Assembly (NCBI RefSeq): GCF_016748675.1 | Contig: NZ_CP051534.1 | Coordinates: forward strand, 496,001-560,000 | DNA length: 64,000 nucleotides | DNA from: Helicobacter pylori | GTDB taxonomy: Bacteria; Campylobacterota; Campylobacteria; Campylobacterales; Helicobacteraceae | Reading direction: 5' to 3' | Shown: positions 8,209 to 19,334 of the stretch, one piece after another | Layout: each line of letters begins with the position of its first letter | Position numbering within the stretch: position 1 is the first letter of the stretch | Notes under the pieces: model-generated | The model's database searches: none | What the model saw: the letters and a program-made list of their open reading frames with translations, nothing else | Told to the model about the DNA's origin: nothing | Program-made: the position numbers and the translations under genes

Positions 8209-9537
8209 ATGGGTAATCATTTTTCTAAATTAGGATTTGTTTTAGCGGCTTTAGGGAGCGCGATAGGTTTAGGGCATATCTGGCGCTTCCCCTATATGAC
8301 TGGGGTGAGTGGTGGGGGTGCTTTTGTTTTATTGTTTTTATTTTTATCCTTAAGCGTTGGTGCGGCGATGTTTATCGCTGAAATGCTATTAGGACAAAGC
8401 ACGCAAAAAAATGTAACAGAAGCTTTTAAAGAGCTTGACATTAACCCTAAAAAACGCTGGAGATACGCAGGGCTTTTGCTTATTTCTGGTCCTTTAATAC
8501 TGACTTTTTATGGCACCATTTTAGGTTGGGTGCTTTATTATTTGGTGAGTATTAGTTTTAATTTGCCTAACAGTATCCAAGAATCTGAACAAATCTTTAA
8601 TGATACCTTACAATCCATTAGGTTACAATCCATAGGGCTTTTTAGCGTTTTATTCATAACCGGATGGATTGTTTCTAGAGGGATTAAAGAAGGGATTGAA
8701 AAACTCAATCTAGTCTTAATGCCCTTACTCTTTGCCACTTTTTTTGGTTTGCTTTTCTATGCGATGAGCATGGATTCTTTTTCTAAAGCTTTCCATTTCA
8801 TGTTTGATTTCAAGCCAAAAGATTTGACTTCTCAGGTATTCACTTATTCCTTGGGGCAGGTTTTCTTTTCTTTAAGCATCGGTTTAGGGATCAATATCAC
8901 TTATGCTGCGGTTACGGATAAAACGCAGAATTTGCTTAAAAGCACTATTTGGGTGGTTTTATCAGGGATTTTAATTTCTCTTGTGGCAGGGCTTATGATT
9001 TTTACTTTTGTGTTTGAATATGGGGCTAATGTCTCACAAGGCACAGGGTTAATTTTCACTTCTTTACCGGTGGTTTTTGGTCAAATGGGAGCGATAGGCG
9101 TTCTTGTTTCAATTCTTTTCTTGCTCGCACTCGCTTTTGCTGGCATCACTTCTACGGTGGCTTTATTAGAGCCAAGCGTGATGTATCTTACCGAAAAGTA
9201 TCAATACTCTCGTTTTAAGGTTACTTGGGGTCTTGTAGCGCTAATTTTTATCGTAGGCGTGGTGTTGATTTTCTCGCTCCATAAGGATTATAAAGATTAT
9301 CTCACTTTCTTTGAAAAAAGTCTTTTTGATTGGTTGGATTTTGCCTCAAGCACCATTATCATGCCTTTAGGCGGGATGGCAACCTTTATTTTTATGGGCT
9401 GGGTTTTGAAAAAAGAAAAATTGCGTCTTTTGAGCGTGCACTTTTTAGGCCCTAAATTGTTTGCAACTTGGTATTTCTTGCTTAAATACATCACCCCTTT
9501 AATTGTGTTTTCCATTTGGTTGAGCAAGATTTATTAA
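8209..9537 (+). CDS. NSS-family sodium-dependent transporter (first copy)
   Basis: Polytopic inner-membrane symporter of the neurotransmitter:sodium symporter family (SNF, LeuT fold), probably carrying an amino acid; substrate not known. The first helix has the family signature GSAIGLGHIWRFPY (about 16-29), which contains the unwound sodium/substrate site. About 11 hydrophobic helices are visible over 442 residues, the short bacterial form. Translation signals are odd: AGGA is only one base from the ATG, while AAGGAG is 15 bases upstream. The next gene is a close paralogue 10 bases downstream, so the pair arose by tandem duplication and is probably cotranscribed. Confidence 0.9.
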   Translation: MGNHFSKLGFVLAALGSAIGLGHIWRFPYMTGVSGGGAFVLLFLFLSLSVGAAMFIAEMLLGQSTQKNVTEAFKELDINPKKRWRYAGLLLISGPLILTFYGTILGWVLYYLVSISFNLPNSIQESEQIFNDTLQSIRLQSIGLFSVLFITGWIVSRGIKEGIEKLNLVLMPLLFATFFGLLFYAMSMDSFSKAFHFMFDFKPKDLTSQVFTYSLGQVFFSLSIGLGINITYAAVTDKTQNLLKSTIWVVLSGILISLVAGLMIFTFVFEYGANVSQGTGLIFTSLPVVFGQMGAIGVLVSILFLLALAFAGITSTVALLEPSVMYLTEKYQYSRFKVTWGLVALIFIVGVVLIFSLHKDYKDYLTFFEKSLFDWLDFASSTIIMPLGGMATFIFMGWVLKKEKLRLLSVHFLGPKLFATWYFLLKYITPLIVFSIWLSKIY

Positions 9538-9547
9538 AATATTTGGC

Positions 9548-10876
9548 ATGGGAAAATTTTCTAAATTAGGCTTTATTTTAGCCACTTTGGGTAGCTCTAT
9601 CGGTTTAGGGCATATTTGGCGCTTTCCCTATATGGTAGGTCATAATGGGGGGAGTGCGTTTGTGCTTTTATATCTGGTGCTAACCTTGAGTTTAGGCATT
9701 GCTATGCTTTTAGTAGAAATGCTGATTGGGAATTTGGGTAAAAAAGATGTTGTTTCTAATTATCAAATCTTAGATCCTAAAAGGAAAAAATATTACCCTT
9801 TCACTTCCTTTTTTATTTTAGGCGGTCCTCTCATTTTATCCTTTTATGCGGTGGTGTTAGGCTGGGTGCTTTACTATCTTTTTGTAGTAACTTTTGATTT
9901 GCCTAAAGATTTAGAGCAAGCTAAAATGCAATTTAGCACGCTCCAAAATGGCAGTTTAATCTGGTCTGTTATTGGCTTTAGCGCATGCTTATTGTCGACA
10001 ATATGGTTTGTTTCTAGGGGGATTGAAGAGGGGATTGAAAAATTAAATGTCGTGCTGATGCCCTTATTGTTTGTGATTTTTATAGGGCTTTTAATCTATG
10101 CGATGACTTTAGAAAGCATGCCTAAAGCTTTGCGCTTTTTATTTAATTTTGAGATTCAAAAGATTGATTTTAAGGTTGTGATGGACGCTTTAGGGCAGAT
10201 GTTCTTTTCTTTGAGTTTGGGGGTAGGCACGATCATTACTTATTCAGCTTTCACGCCTAAAAAAGAAAATCTACTCAAAAGCTCTTTATTTATTGTTTTA
10301 CCGGGTATTTTAATTTCTTTGATTGCTGGGGTGATGATTTTCACCTTTGTGTTTGAATACCATGCAGATGTTTCTCAAGGGCCAGGGCTTGTTTTTATTT
10401 CCTTACCTTTGACTTTCGCTAAAATGGGAACAAGCGGGCAGATTGTTTCGCTTTTTTTCTTTATGGCGCTTGTTTTTGCCGGGATCACTTCTACGGTTTC
10501 TTTGATAGAGCCTTTAGCGCTTTATTTAATCAATCGTTTTAATTTTTCGCGCCTTAAGGCGTCGCTATGGATAGGGATTGTTGTGTATATTTTAGGCGTT
10601 TTGGTCATTCTTTCTATGAATGAACGATACGCTAAGTTTTTGAGTTTTGCTCATAAGAGCGTGTTTGGGTGGCTGGATTTCATCACTTCTTCATTTTTAA
10701 TGCCTTTGGGAGGCTTGTTTTCAGTCTTGTTTGTAGGATGGATTTTAAATAAAAAGCGCTCTTTTTTAGCCACGAAGCATTTCTTTAACGCAAACGCTTT
10801 TAAAGCGTGGCATTTTAGCGTTCGTTTTATCGCGCCTGTAGTGATTTTAGCGATTTTCATCTTGCAATTTAAGTGA
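9548..10876 (+). CDS. NSS-family sodium-dependent transporter (second copy)
   Basis: A 442-residue paralogue of the preceding gene with the same signature GSSIGLGHIWRFPY near the N-terminus and the same helix pattern, diverged over most of its length. No good ribosome-binding site is seen before ATG 9548 and the gap to the previous stop is 10 bases, so translation is probably coupled. Retention of two diverged copies suggests different substrates or a heteromer; that is inference. A pldA gene follows on the same strand after 14 bases. Confidence 0.9.
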   Translation: MGKFSKLGFILATLGSSIGLGHIWRFPYMVGHNGGSAFVLLYLVLTLSLGIAMLLVEMLIGNLGKKDVVSNYQILDPKRKKYYPFTSFFILGGPLILSFYAVVLGWVLYYLFVVTFDLPKDLEQAKMQFSTLQNGSLIWSVIGFSACLLSTIWFVSRGIEEGIEKLNVVLMPLLFVIFIGLLIYAMTLESMPKALRFLFNFEIQKIDFKVVMDALGQMFFSLSLGVGTIITYSAFTPKKENLLKSSLFIVLPGILISLIAGVMIFTFVFEYHADVSQGPGLVFISLPLTFAKMGTSGQIVSLFFFMALVFAGITSTVSLIEPLALYLINRFNFSRLKASLWIGIVVYILGVLVILSMNERYAKFLSFAHKSVFGWLDFITSSFLMPLGGLFSVLFVGWILNKKRSFLATKHFFNANAFKAWHFSVRFIAPVVILAIFILQFK

Positions 10877-10890
10877 AATAAGGATGCTTG

Positions 10891-11958
10891 ATGAAAAGCA
10901 TTTGGTTCTTTATGATTTTTGTAGTTTGTCAGTTAGAAGGCAAAAAATTTTCACAAGATAATTTTAAGGTGGATTATAACTACTATTTGCGCAAACAGGA
11001 TTTGCACACCATCAAAACGCAAAACGATTTGTCCAATGCCTGGTATCTCCCTCCACAAAAAGCCCCCAAAGAACATTCTTGGGTGGATTTTGCTAAAAAA
11101 TATTTAAACATGATGGATTATCTAGGCACTTATTTTCTGCCTTTTTATCATAGTTTCACCCCCATTTTTCAATGGTACCACCCCAATATCAACCCCTATC
11201 AACGCAATGAGTTTAAGTTCCAAATTAGTTTTAGAGTGCCTGTATTTAGGCATATTCTTTGGACTAAAGGCACGATTTATTTGGCTTATACCCAAACTAA
11301 CTGGTTTCAAATTTACAATAACCCTCAATCCGCCCCCATGCGAATGATTAATTTCATGCCTGAACTCATTTATGTTTATCCTATTAATTTTAAACCTTTT
11401 GGGGGTAAGATAGGGAATTTTTCTGAAATTTGGATAGGTTGGCAGCACATTTCTAATGGCGTGGGAGGTGCGCAATGTTACCAACCTTTTAATAAAGAGG
11501 GTAATCCTGAAAACCAATTCCCAGGAGGGCCTGTAATCGTTAAAGATTATAACGGGCAAAAAGACGTGCGCTGGGGGGGGTGTCGCTCGGTGAGCGCGGG
11601 GCAACGCCCTGTGTTTCGTTTGGTGTGGGAAAAGGGGGGCCTAAAAATCATGGTCGCTTATTGGCCCTATGTCCCTTATGATCAATCCAACCCTAATTTG
11701 ATTGATTATATGGGGTATGGTAACGCTAAAATTGATTACAGGAGAGGGCGCCATCATTTTGAATTGCAACTTTATGATATTTTCACGCAATACTGGCGTT
11801 ATGATCGCTGGCATGGGGCTTTCCGCTTAGGCTATACCTACCGCATTAACCCTTTTGTGGGGATTTATGCGCAATGGTTTAATGGCTATGGCGATGGCTT
11901 GTATGAATACGATGTTTTTTCCAATCGTATAGGGGTAGGAATACGCTTAAACCCTTAA
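10891..11958 (+). CDS. pldA: outer-membrane phospholipase A
   Basis: OMPLA family enzyme, an outer-membrane beta-barrel that hydrolyses phospholipids; in H. pylori it is tied to acid tolerance, haemolysis and lysophospholipid content. The catalytic motif HISNG (in GWQHISNGVGG, near residue 187) is intact, followed by the barrel strands and a C-terminal GVGIRLNP. A signal peptide is visible (MKSIWFFMIFVVCQLEG). I use ATG 10891; the TTG directly before it adds only one residue. The gene contains a run of eight G at 11573-11580; homopolymer slippage here is the known phase-variation switch of H. pylori pldA. In this sequence the frame is open, so the gene is ON. Confidence 0.93.
   Translation: MKSIWFFMIFVVCQLEGKKFSQDNFKVDYNYYLRKQDLHTIKTQNDLSNAWYLPPQKAPKEHSWVDFAKKYLNMMDYLGTYFLPFYHSFTPIFQWYHPNINPYQRNEFKFQISFRVPVFRHILWTKGTIYLAYTQTNWFQIYNNPQSAPMRMINFMPELIYVYPINFKPFGGKIGNFSEIWIGWQHISNGVGGAQCYQPFNKEGNPENQFPGGPVIVKDYNGQKDVRWGGCRSVSAGQRPVFRLVWEKGGLKIMVAYWPYVPYDQSNPNLIDYMGYGNAKIDYRRGRHHFELQLYDIFTQYWRYDRWHGAFRLGYTYRINPFVGIYAQWFNGYGDGLYEYDVFSNRIGVGIRLNP
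11573..11580 (+). repeat. G8 phase-variation tract in pldA
   Basis: Eight consecutive G inside the pldA coding region (CT then G8 then TGTCGC). The reading frame is continuous through it, giving the full-length enzyme. Confidence 0.85.
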
Positions 11959-11976
11959 AAAAGCGTTCTTTTATGC

Positions 11977-11982
11977 TATAAT
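11977..11982 (+). promoter_or_regulatory. extended -10 box of dnaN
   Basis: TGCTATAAT, a full extended -10, ending 31 bases before the dnaN start codon. Confidence 0.6.
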
Positions 11983-12013
11983 AAGACTAAAAATTCAAGG
12001 GGATCATTCAATT

Positions 12014-13138
12014 ATGAAAATCAGTGTTAGTAAAAACGATTTAGAAAATACTTTGCGCTACTTGCAAGCTTTTTTGGATAAAAAGGACGCTTCTTCTATC
12101 GCTTCACACATCCATTTAGAAGTCATTAAAGAAAAGCTTTTTTTAAAGGCTAGCGATTCAGATATTGGGCTAAAAAGCTATATTTCTACGCAATCCACCG
12201 ATAAAGAGGGCGTAGGCACGATCAACGGGAAAAAGTTTTTGGACATTATCTCATGTTTAAAAGACTCTAATATTGTTTTAGAGACTAAAGATGATAGCTT
12301 GGTGATCAAACAAAATAAAAGCTCTTTCAAACTCCCCATGTTTGACGCTGATGAGTTCCCTGAATTCCCTGTTATTGATCCCAAAGTGAGTTTAGAAGTC
12401 AATGCCCCCTTTTTAACAGATGCGTTTAAAAAGATCGCTCCTGTGATTGAGCAAACCAGCCATAAAAGGGAATTAGCCGGTATTTTAATGCAATTCAATC
12501 AAAAACATCAAACCCTTTCAGTAGTAGGCACGGACACCAAACGGCTCTCTTACACGCAGTTAGAAAAAGTTTCTATCCATTCCACTGAAGAAGACATCTC
12601 TTGCATTTTACCTAAAAGAGCTTTATTAGAAATCCTTAAGCTTTTTTATGAAAATTTCAGTTTTAAAAGCGATGGCATGTTAGCGGTGGTTGAAAACGAA
12701 ACGCACGCTTTTTTCACCAAGCTCATTGATGGGAATTACCCTGATTATCAAAAAATCCTCCCTAAAGAATACACTTCTTCTTTCACTTTAGGCAAGGAAG
12801 AATTTAAAGAGAGCATTAAATTGTGCAGTTCTTTAAGCTCCACCATTAAACTCACTTTAGAAAAAAACAACGCTTTGTTTGAATCTTTGGATTCTGAGCA
12901 TAGCGAAACGGCTAAAACCTCTATTGAGATTGAAAAAGGTTTGGATATTGAAAAAGCCTTTCATTTGGGCGTGAACGCGAAATTTTTCCTTGAAGCCTTG
13001 AACGCTTTAGGGACAACGCAATTTGTTTTAAAATGCAATGAGCCTTCATCGCCTTTTTTGATCCAAGAGTCTCTTGATGAAAAGCAAAGCCACTTGAGCG
13101 CTAAAATTTCCACTTTGATGATGCCAATCACATTATAA
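12014..13138 (+). CDS. dnaN: DNA polymerase III beta clamp
   Basis: Sliding clamp that holds DNA polymerase III on DNA. The 374-residue protein begins MKISVSKNDLENTLRYLQAF and has three repeated clamp domains; the C-terminus ISTLMMPITL corresponds to the conserved PM(R/T)L end of bacterial clamps that lines the partner-binding pocket. It starts at ATG 12014 downstream of an extended -10 and is followed 12 bases later by gyrB, giving the classical dnaN-gyrB order without recF. Confidence 0.96.
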   Translation: MKISVSKNDLENTLRYLQAFLDKKDASSIASHIHLEVIKEKLFLKASDSDIGLKSYISTQSTDKEGVGTINGKKFLDIISCLKDSNIVLETKDDSLVIKQNKSSFKLPMFDADEFPEFPVIDPKVSLEVNAPFLTDAFKKIAPVIEQTSHKRELAGILMQFNQKHQTLSVVGTDTKRLSYTQLEKVSIHSTEEDISCILPKRALLEILKLFYENFSFKSDGMLAVVENETHAFFTKLIDGNYPDYQKILPKEYTSSFTLGKEEFKESIKLCSSLSSTIKLTLEKNNALFESLDSEHSETAKTSIEIEKGLDIEKAFHLGVNAKFFLEALNALGTTQFVLKCNEPSSPFLIQESLDEKQSHLSAKISTLMMPITL

Positions 13139-13150
13139 AGGCCGATTTGA

Positions 13151-15472
<2,322 letters not shown>

Positions 15473-15517
15473 GGGATTTTAATCGCCACTCCTAAACATT
15501 TAACCAAGCAAGAGAGC

Positions 15518-16510
15518 GTGAATTTAGGGGCTTACTACACGCCCCCTTATTTAGTGGATTGCGCTTACAAGCTTTTAAAAAAGCATGTTGGTATTGAAAA
15601 ATACACGCTTTTAGACACTGCATGTGGTAATAAAGAGTTTTTAAAACTCCAACACCCTAAAAAAATAGGAGCGGATATTGACCCCAAGTGTGGTGCTTTA
15701 ATAATAAACGCTTTAGCCAATCCTAAAAGAAAAAATTATGGCATTAGCCAAGATGAGCCTTTAATCATCGTGGGCAATCCCCCCTATAACGATAGAACTT
15801 CTTTTGCCAAACAAAAATTAAAAGATAAAAACTTTCATTTTGAGATAGACCATCATTTGAAATCCCGAGATTTAGGGATAAGTTTTTTAAAATCTTTTGC
15901 AATTTTAAAGCCGGCGTTTATTTGCGTGCTACACCCTTTATCTTATCTCATCAAAGAGGCTAATTTTAAGCAATTAAAACTATTTAAGGATCATTACAGG
16001 CTTTTAGACGCTTTGGTTGTTTCTTCTAAATCTTTCACTAAAAGTAACGAATTTCCTATTGTGATAGCTTTATATGAGCGAGGGCGAATGGACTATGCAG
16101 AGATTAGGCGTTTTATTTTTCCAACTGATTGCGATACGACGCTATGCTTAAACGATTTTGACTATATAGCCAACTATGTGGATAAATACCCTAACGCTAA
16201 AAAGGTTGGTGCATGCGTAGGCTATTTTTTCCCTATGCGAGACATTAACGCTCTCAAACGCAACAAAACTTTTTTAAACGCGCCAAGCGAAAATGCGGTG
16301 CGAATCAGTCAAGATAAATTGATTTATTACCAATATATCCATTATTTTAAGGAAATTGCTCCTAAAATCCCTTATTATTTTGGTAATTTGGATATTATCA
16401 TTGATCATTTCGCTTTTTTAGAAATTAAAGACGCTTTTTTAAAAGATAAACGAGCGCGTTTAGAATATTTTAAAAAATTGTTTCAAGGACACCCTTGTGA
16501 GTTTGATTAA
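15518..16510 (+). CDS. type II N6-adenine DNA methyltransferase
   Basis: DNA methylase of a type II restriction-modification system. Motif IV NPPYND (NPPY class, N6-adenine) is present near residue 86, with a motif-I-like region LLDTACGNKEFL and a YYTPPYLVD segment typical of Eco57I-like or gamma methylases. Recognition sequence is not predictable. GTG 15518 is the only ordinary start, but the frame is open back to the gyrB stop and encodes TPKHLTKQES just before, which resembles the usual N-terminal lead; an unusual start (ATT or ATC about 35-45 bases upstream) is possible. It follows gyrB closely and precedes a broken presumed endonuclease. Confidence 0.8.
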   Translation: MNLGAYYTPPYLVDCAYKLLKKHVGIEKYTLLDTACGNKEFLKLQHPKKIGADIDPKCGALIINALANPKRKNYGISQDEPLIIVGNPPYNDRTSFAKQKLKDKNFHFEIDHHLKSRDLGISFLKSFAILKPAFICVLHPLSYLIKEANFKQLKLFKDHYRLLDALVVSSKSFTKSNEFPIVIALYERGRMDYAEIRRFIFPTDCDTTLCLNDFDYIANYVDKYPNAKKVGACVGYFFPMRDINALKRNKTFLNAPSENAVRISQDKLIYYQYIHYFKEIAPKIPYYFGNLDIIIDHFAFLEIKDAFLKDKRARLEYFKKLFQGHPCEFD

Positions 16511-17251
16511 GATTGATGATGATAAAAAGTAATTGGGGTTTCTATTCCTTTAACTTCAATTTCAGGCAAAGTGCGTGTGAAAATCAGGCATGCCTTTAGC
16601 GATTATGGTATTTCAACAGCGACCAGAAAAATCCCTTTTAGCTTAAAACATTATGTAGAGTGGCAAATCGGTTATGATGTCCCCATTAAAGATAAAGAAA
16701 AATTGGAACTCACTACCCTAAAAGATGAAAAATATCATTTTTTAGGGGCTAATAATAAAGTAAAGACTCTTTATGAATTGAGTGAGATAATCTATTACGC
16801 TAAGCAATTAAATTTAATCAGTTTAGAAAATTTAGAAAATACTTTAAAATATTTAGAAAAACAAAAACAATTTATAGAAGATAATTTTACGATTACAAGA
16901 GAAAGATTTAGATCGCATCAATTTGGTGACATGGATTTTGAACTTCCACGCATTTCTTATCCTTTACTCATTCATTCTTTTAATGATAATCAATTGAGCG
17001 AAATCGTTATTAGAGAGCAACAATACGGCTCTAAAACCCAAGCCATGCTGTATTTTTGCTTTTCTATTTTGGAGTTAAAAACCGCTACCCCTTTATTAAA
17101 TAGAACCGCTACACTCAAAGAACATGCTTTTTTAACTATCCATAAAACCAACGCTCTTGTGTTTTTAGAAATGCTTAAAATTTTTGGACTTTTAAGCCAA
17201 GCGCACCATAACGATGTGTTAAAGATTTTAGAAAAAATACTTCAAAATTAA
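16497..17251 (+). pseudogene. frameshifted restriction endonuclease candidate
   Basis: A frame starting at GTG 16497, overlapping the methylase end by 14 bases, reads MSLIKIDDDKK and then stops (TAA at 16530). The run AAAAA at 16524-16528 precedes the stop. With one more A the frame continues as KKVIGVSIPLTSISGK and runs into a long open frame to 17251 (IRHAFSDYGISTATRKIPF...LEKILQN). The composite would be about 251 residues. The downstream frame alone has no convincing start. The position directly after a methylase makes it the probable cognate endonuclease; the family is not recognised. As read it is off, by a fixed mutation or by reversible slippage in the A run. Confidence 0.65.
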
Positions 17252-17269
17252 CTAACGATACGAATTATT

Positions 17270-17355
17270 AAAAAGAGAATGAATATCCAACGCTACAAGA
17301 TCTAGGCGAGATAAACCCGTTTATGGGAAATAACCATGCACCAATAAAACGCGTT
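17270..17355 (+). pseudogene. decayed copy of the gyrB 3' region
   Basis: This stretch aligns with gyrB 15248-15332: AATATCCAACGCTACAAG matches AATATCCAGCGCTATAAG, GGCGAGATAAACCC matches GGCGAGATGAACCC, and ATGGGAAATAACCATGCA matches GTGGGAAACGACCATGCA. Identity is about 75 percent by eye with a small deletion. It lies just beyond the restriction-modification block, in the same orientation as gyrB, and carries no useful frame. It marks the far end of a target duplication made when the block was inserted. Confidence 0.75.
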
Positions 17356-17420
17356 TCATAAAGCCATAAAAACAAGGCTATGTTTTAAAACTTGTATCAA
17401 TTTTCTTTAATGGCTTATGT

Positions 17421-17426
17421 TATACT
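17421..17426 (+). promoter_or_regulatory. extended -10 box of csd3
   Basis: TATACT preceded by TGT, about 40 bases upstream of the csd3 ATG, in the AT-rich region behind the gyrB remnant. Confidence 0.45.
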
Positions 17427-17465
17427 AATAAAATACAGATTCAATTGAAGGCATTAAACGACTGC

Positions 17466-18686
17466 ATGGTATTTTTTCATAAGAAAATTATTTTAAATTT
17501 TATCTATTCTTTAATGGTTGCTTTTTTATTCCATTTATCCTATGGGGTTCTTTTAAAAGCCGATGAAATGGCTAAAAAGCAAACTCTTTTAGTGGGTGAA
17601 AGGCTTGTGTGGGATAAGCTCACGCTGTTAGGGTTTTTAGAAAAAAACCATATCCCCCAAAAACTCTACTACAACCTAAGCTCTCAAGATAAAGAATTGA
17701 GCGCTGAAATCCAAAGCAATGTTACCTACTACACCTTAAGAGACGCTAACAACACGCTCATTCAAGCCCTTATCCCTATAAGCCAGGATTTACAAATCCA
17801 TATTTACAAAAAAGGGGAGGATTATTTTTTAGACTTTATCCCTATTATCTTCACTCGTAAAGAAAAAACCCTCCTTCTTTCTTTACAAACTTCGCCCTAT
17901 CAAGATATTGTTAAAGCCACCAATGACCCCCTTTTAGCCAACCAATTGATGAACGCGTATAAAAAAAGCATGCCTTTTAAACGCCTAGCAAAAAACGATA
18001 AAATCGCTATCGTCTATACAAGAGATTATCGTGTGGGGCAAGCGTTTGGCCAGCCAACCATTAAAATAGCCATGATTAGCTCTCGTTTGCACCAATACTA
18101 TCTTTTTTCCCATTCAAACGGGCGCTATTACGATTCAAAGGCGCAAGAAGTGGCAGGGTTTTTATTAGAAACCCCGGTGAAATACACCCGCATTTCTTCG
18201 CCTTTTTCGTATGGGAGATTCCATCCTGTCTTAAAAGTCAGACGGCCTCATTACGGCGTGGATTATGCGGCTAAACATGGCAGTTTGATCCATTCTGCAT
18301 CAGATGGTCGTGTGGGTTTTATAGGGGTTAAGGTGGGGTATGGGAATGTGGTTGAAATCCATTTGAATGAATTGCGTTTGGTGTATGCTCACATGAGCAT
18401 GTTTGCTAAGGGGTTGAAAAAAGGCTCGTTTGTTAGAAAAGGGCAAATTATAGGAAGAGTGGGAAGCACCGGTTTAAGCACCGGGCCGCATTTGCATTTT
18501 GGCGTGTATAAAAACTCCCGCCCTATTAATCCTTTAGGCTATATCCGCACCGCTAAAAGCAAATTACACGGCAAACAAAGAGAGGTTTTTTTAGAAAAAG
18601 CTCAGCATTCTAAGCAAAAATTAGAAGAACTTCTTAAAACCCATTCCTTTGAAAAAAATTCATTTTATCTTTTAGAGGGTTTTTAA
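17466..18686 (+). CDS. csd3: M23 peptidoglycan DD-endopeptidase/carboxypeptidase Csd3 (HdpA)
   Basis: Periplasmic zinc peptidase that trims peptidoglycan peptides and sets helical cell shape in H. pylori (Csd3/HdpA). An N-terminal membrane anchor or signal (about 9-30) is followed by an inhibitory and a LysM-like region and a C-terminal LytM domain with zinc ligands in HYGVDYAAKHG (about 260) and HLHFG (about 342). ATG 17466 gives MVFFHKKIILNF, the usual start; a TTG 21 bases earlier is less likely. The last base of its stop codon is the first base of the next gene's ATG. Confidence 0.93.
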   Translation: MVFFHKKIILNFIYSLMVAFLFHLSYGVLLKADEMAKKQTLLVGERLVWDKLTLLGFLEKNHIPQKLYYNLSSQDKELSAEIQSNVTYYTLRDANNTLIQALIPISQDLQIHIYKKGEDYFLDFIPIIFTRKEKTLLLSLQTSPYQDIVKATNDPLLANQLMNAYKKSMPFKRLAKNDKIAIVYTRDYRVGQAFGQPTIKIAMISSRLHQYYLFSHSNGRYYDSKAQEVAGFLLETPVKYTRISSPFSYGRFHPVLKVRRPHYGVDYAAKHGSLIHSASDGRVGFIGVKVGYGNVVEIHLNELRLVYAHMSMFAKGLKKGSFVRKGQIIGRVGSTGLSTGPHLHFGVYKNSRPINPLGYIRTAKSKLHGKQREVFLEKAQHSKQKLEELLKTHSFEKNSFYLLEGF

Positions 18687-19324
18687 TGTCTTATTTTAAG
18701 AATGCTTTCAATCAAAAATCTTTAATAGATGATTCCAGTGTGTATTTAGAGCCTTGTTCTAGCTCTAATTTCATAGAATTAAAACGCATGCATTATAATG
18801 AAGAGAATACTAAGAAAACATGGGATATTATTAAGTCTTTAGACAGCGTGGCGGTTTTACTCTATGAAAAAGAATCCGATTGCTTTGTGATTGTGAAACA
18901 ATTCCGCCCAGCCATTTATGCACGCCATTTTCATTTTAAGCGCGATCAAGATCAAAATATTGACGGATACACTTATGAATTGTGCGCAGGGCTTGTGGAT
19001 AAGGCTAATAAGAGTTTAGAAGAAATCGCTTGCGAAGAAGCGCTAGAAGAATGCGGTTATCAAATTAGCCCTAAAAATTTAGAAACCATAGGCCAATTTT
19101 ATAGCGCGACCGGGTTGAGCGGGAGTTTGCAAACGCTCTATTACGCTGAAGTGTGTGCGGATTTGAGGGTTTCAAAGGGTGGGGGGATTGATGCCGAAAA
19201 GATTGAAGTGCTGTTTTTAGAGCGATCAAAAGCTTTTGATTTTGTAATGGATTTTCAATACGCTAAAACCACCGGATTGTCTTTAGCCATTTTATGGCAT
19301 TTAAAAAAGTTTAAAAATGTTTAA
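18686..19324 (+). CDS. Nudix hydrolase-like protein
   Basis: A 212-residue protein of the Nudix superfamily, closest in look to the ADP-ribose/UDP-sugar pyrophosphatase branch (VKQFRPAIYARHF near residue 70 resembles QxRPAxY). The Nudix box is at about 109-132: GLVDKANKSLEEIACEEALEECGY. It departs from consensus: the Glu after Gx5 is Asn, and the Arg of REUxEE is Glu, while the downstream EE pair is kept. Catalysis may therefore be weak or altered. It begins on the last base of the csd3 stop and ends close to pgbA, so it belongs to a csd3-nudix-pgbA run. Confidence 0.75.
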   Translation: MSYFKNAFNQKSLIDDSSVYLEPCSSSNFIELKRMHYNEENTKKTWDIIKSLDSVAVLLYEKESDCFVIVKQFRPAIYARHFHFKRDQDQNIDGYTYELCAGLVDKANKSLEEIACEEALEECGYQISPKNLETIGQFYSATGLSGSLQTLYYAEVCADLRVSKGGGIDAEKIEVLFLERSKAFDFVMDFQYAKTTGLSLAILWHLKKFKNV

Positions 19325-19334
19325 AAGGAATTTT

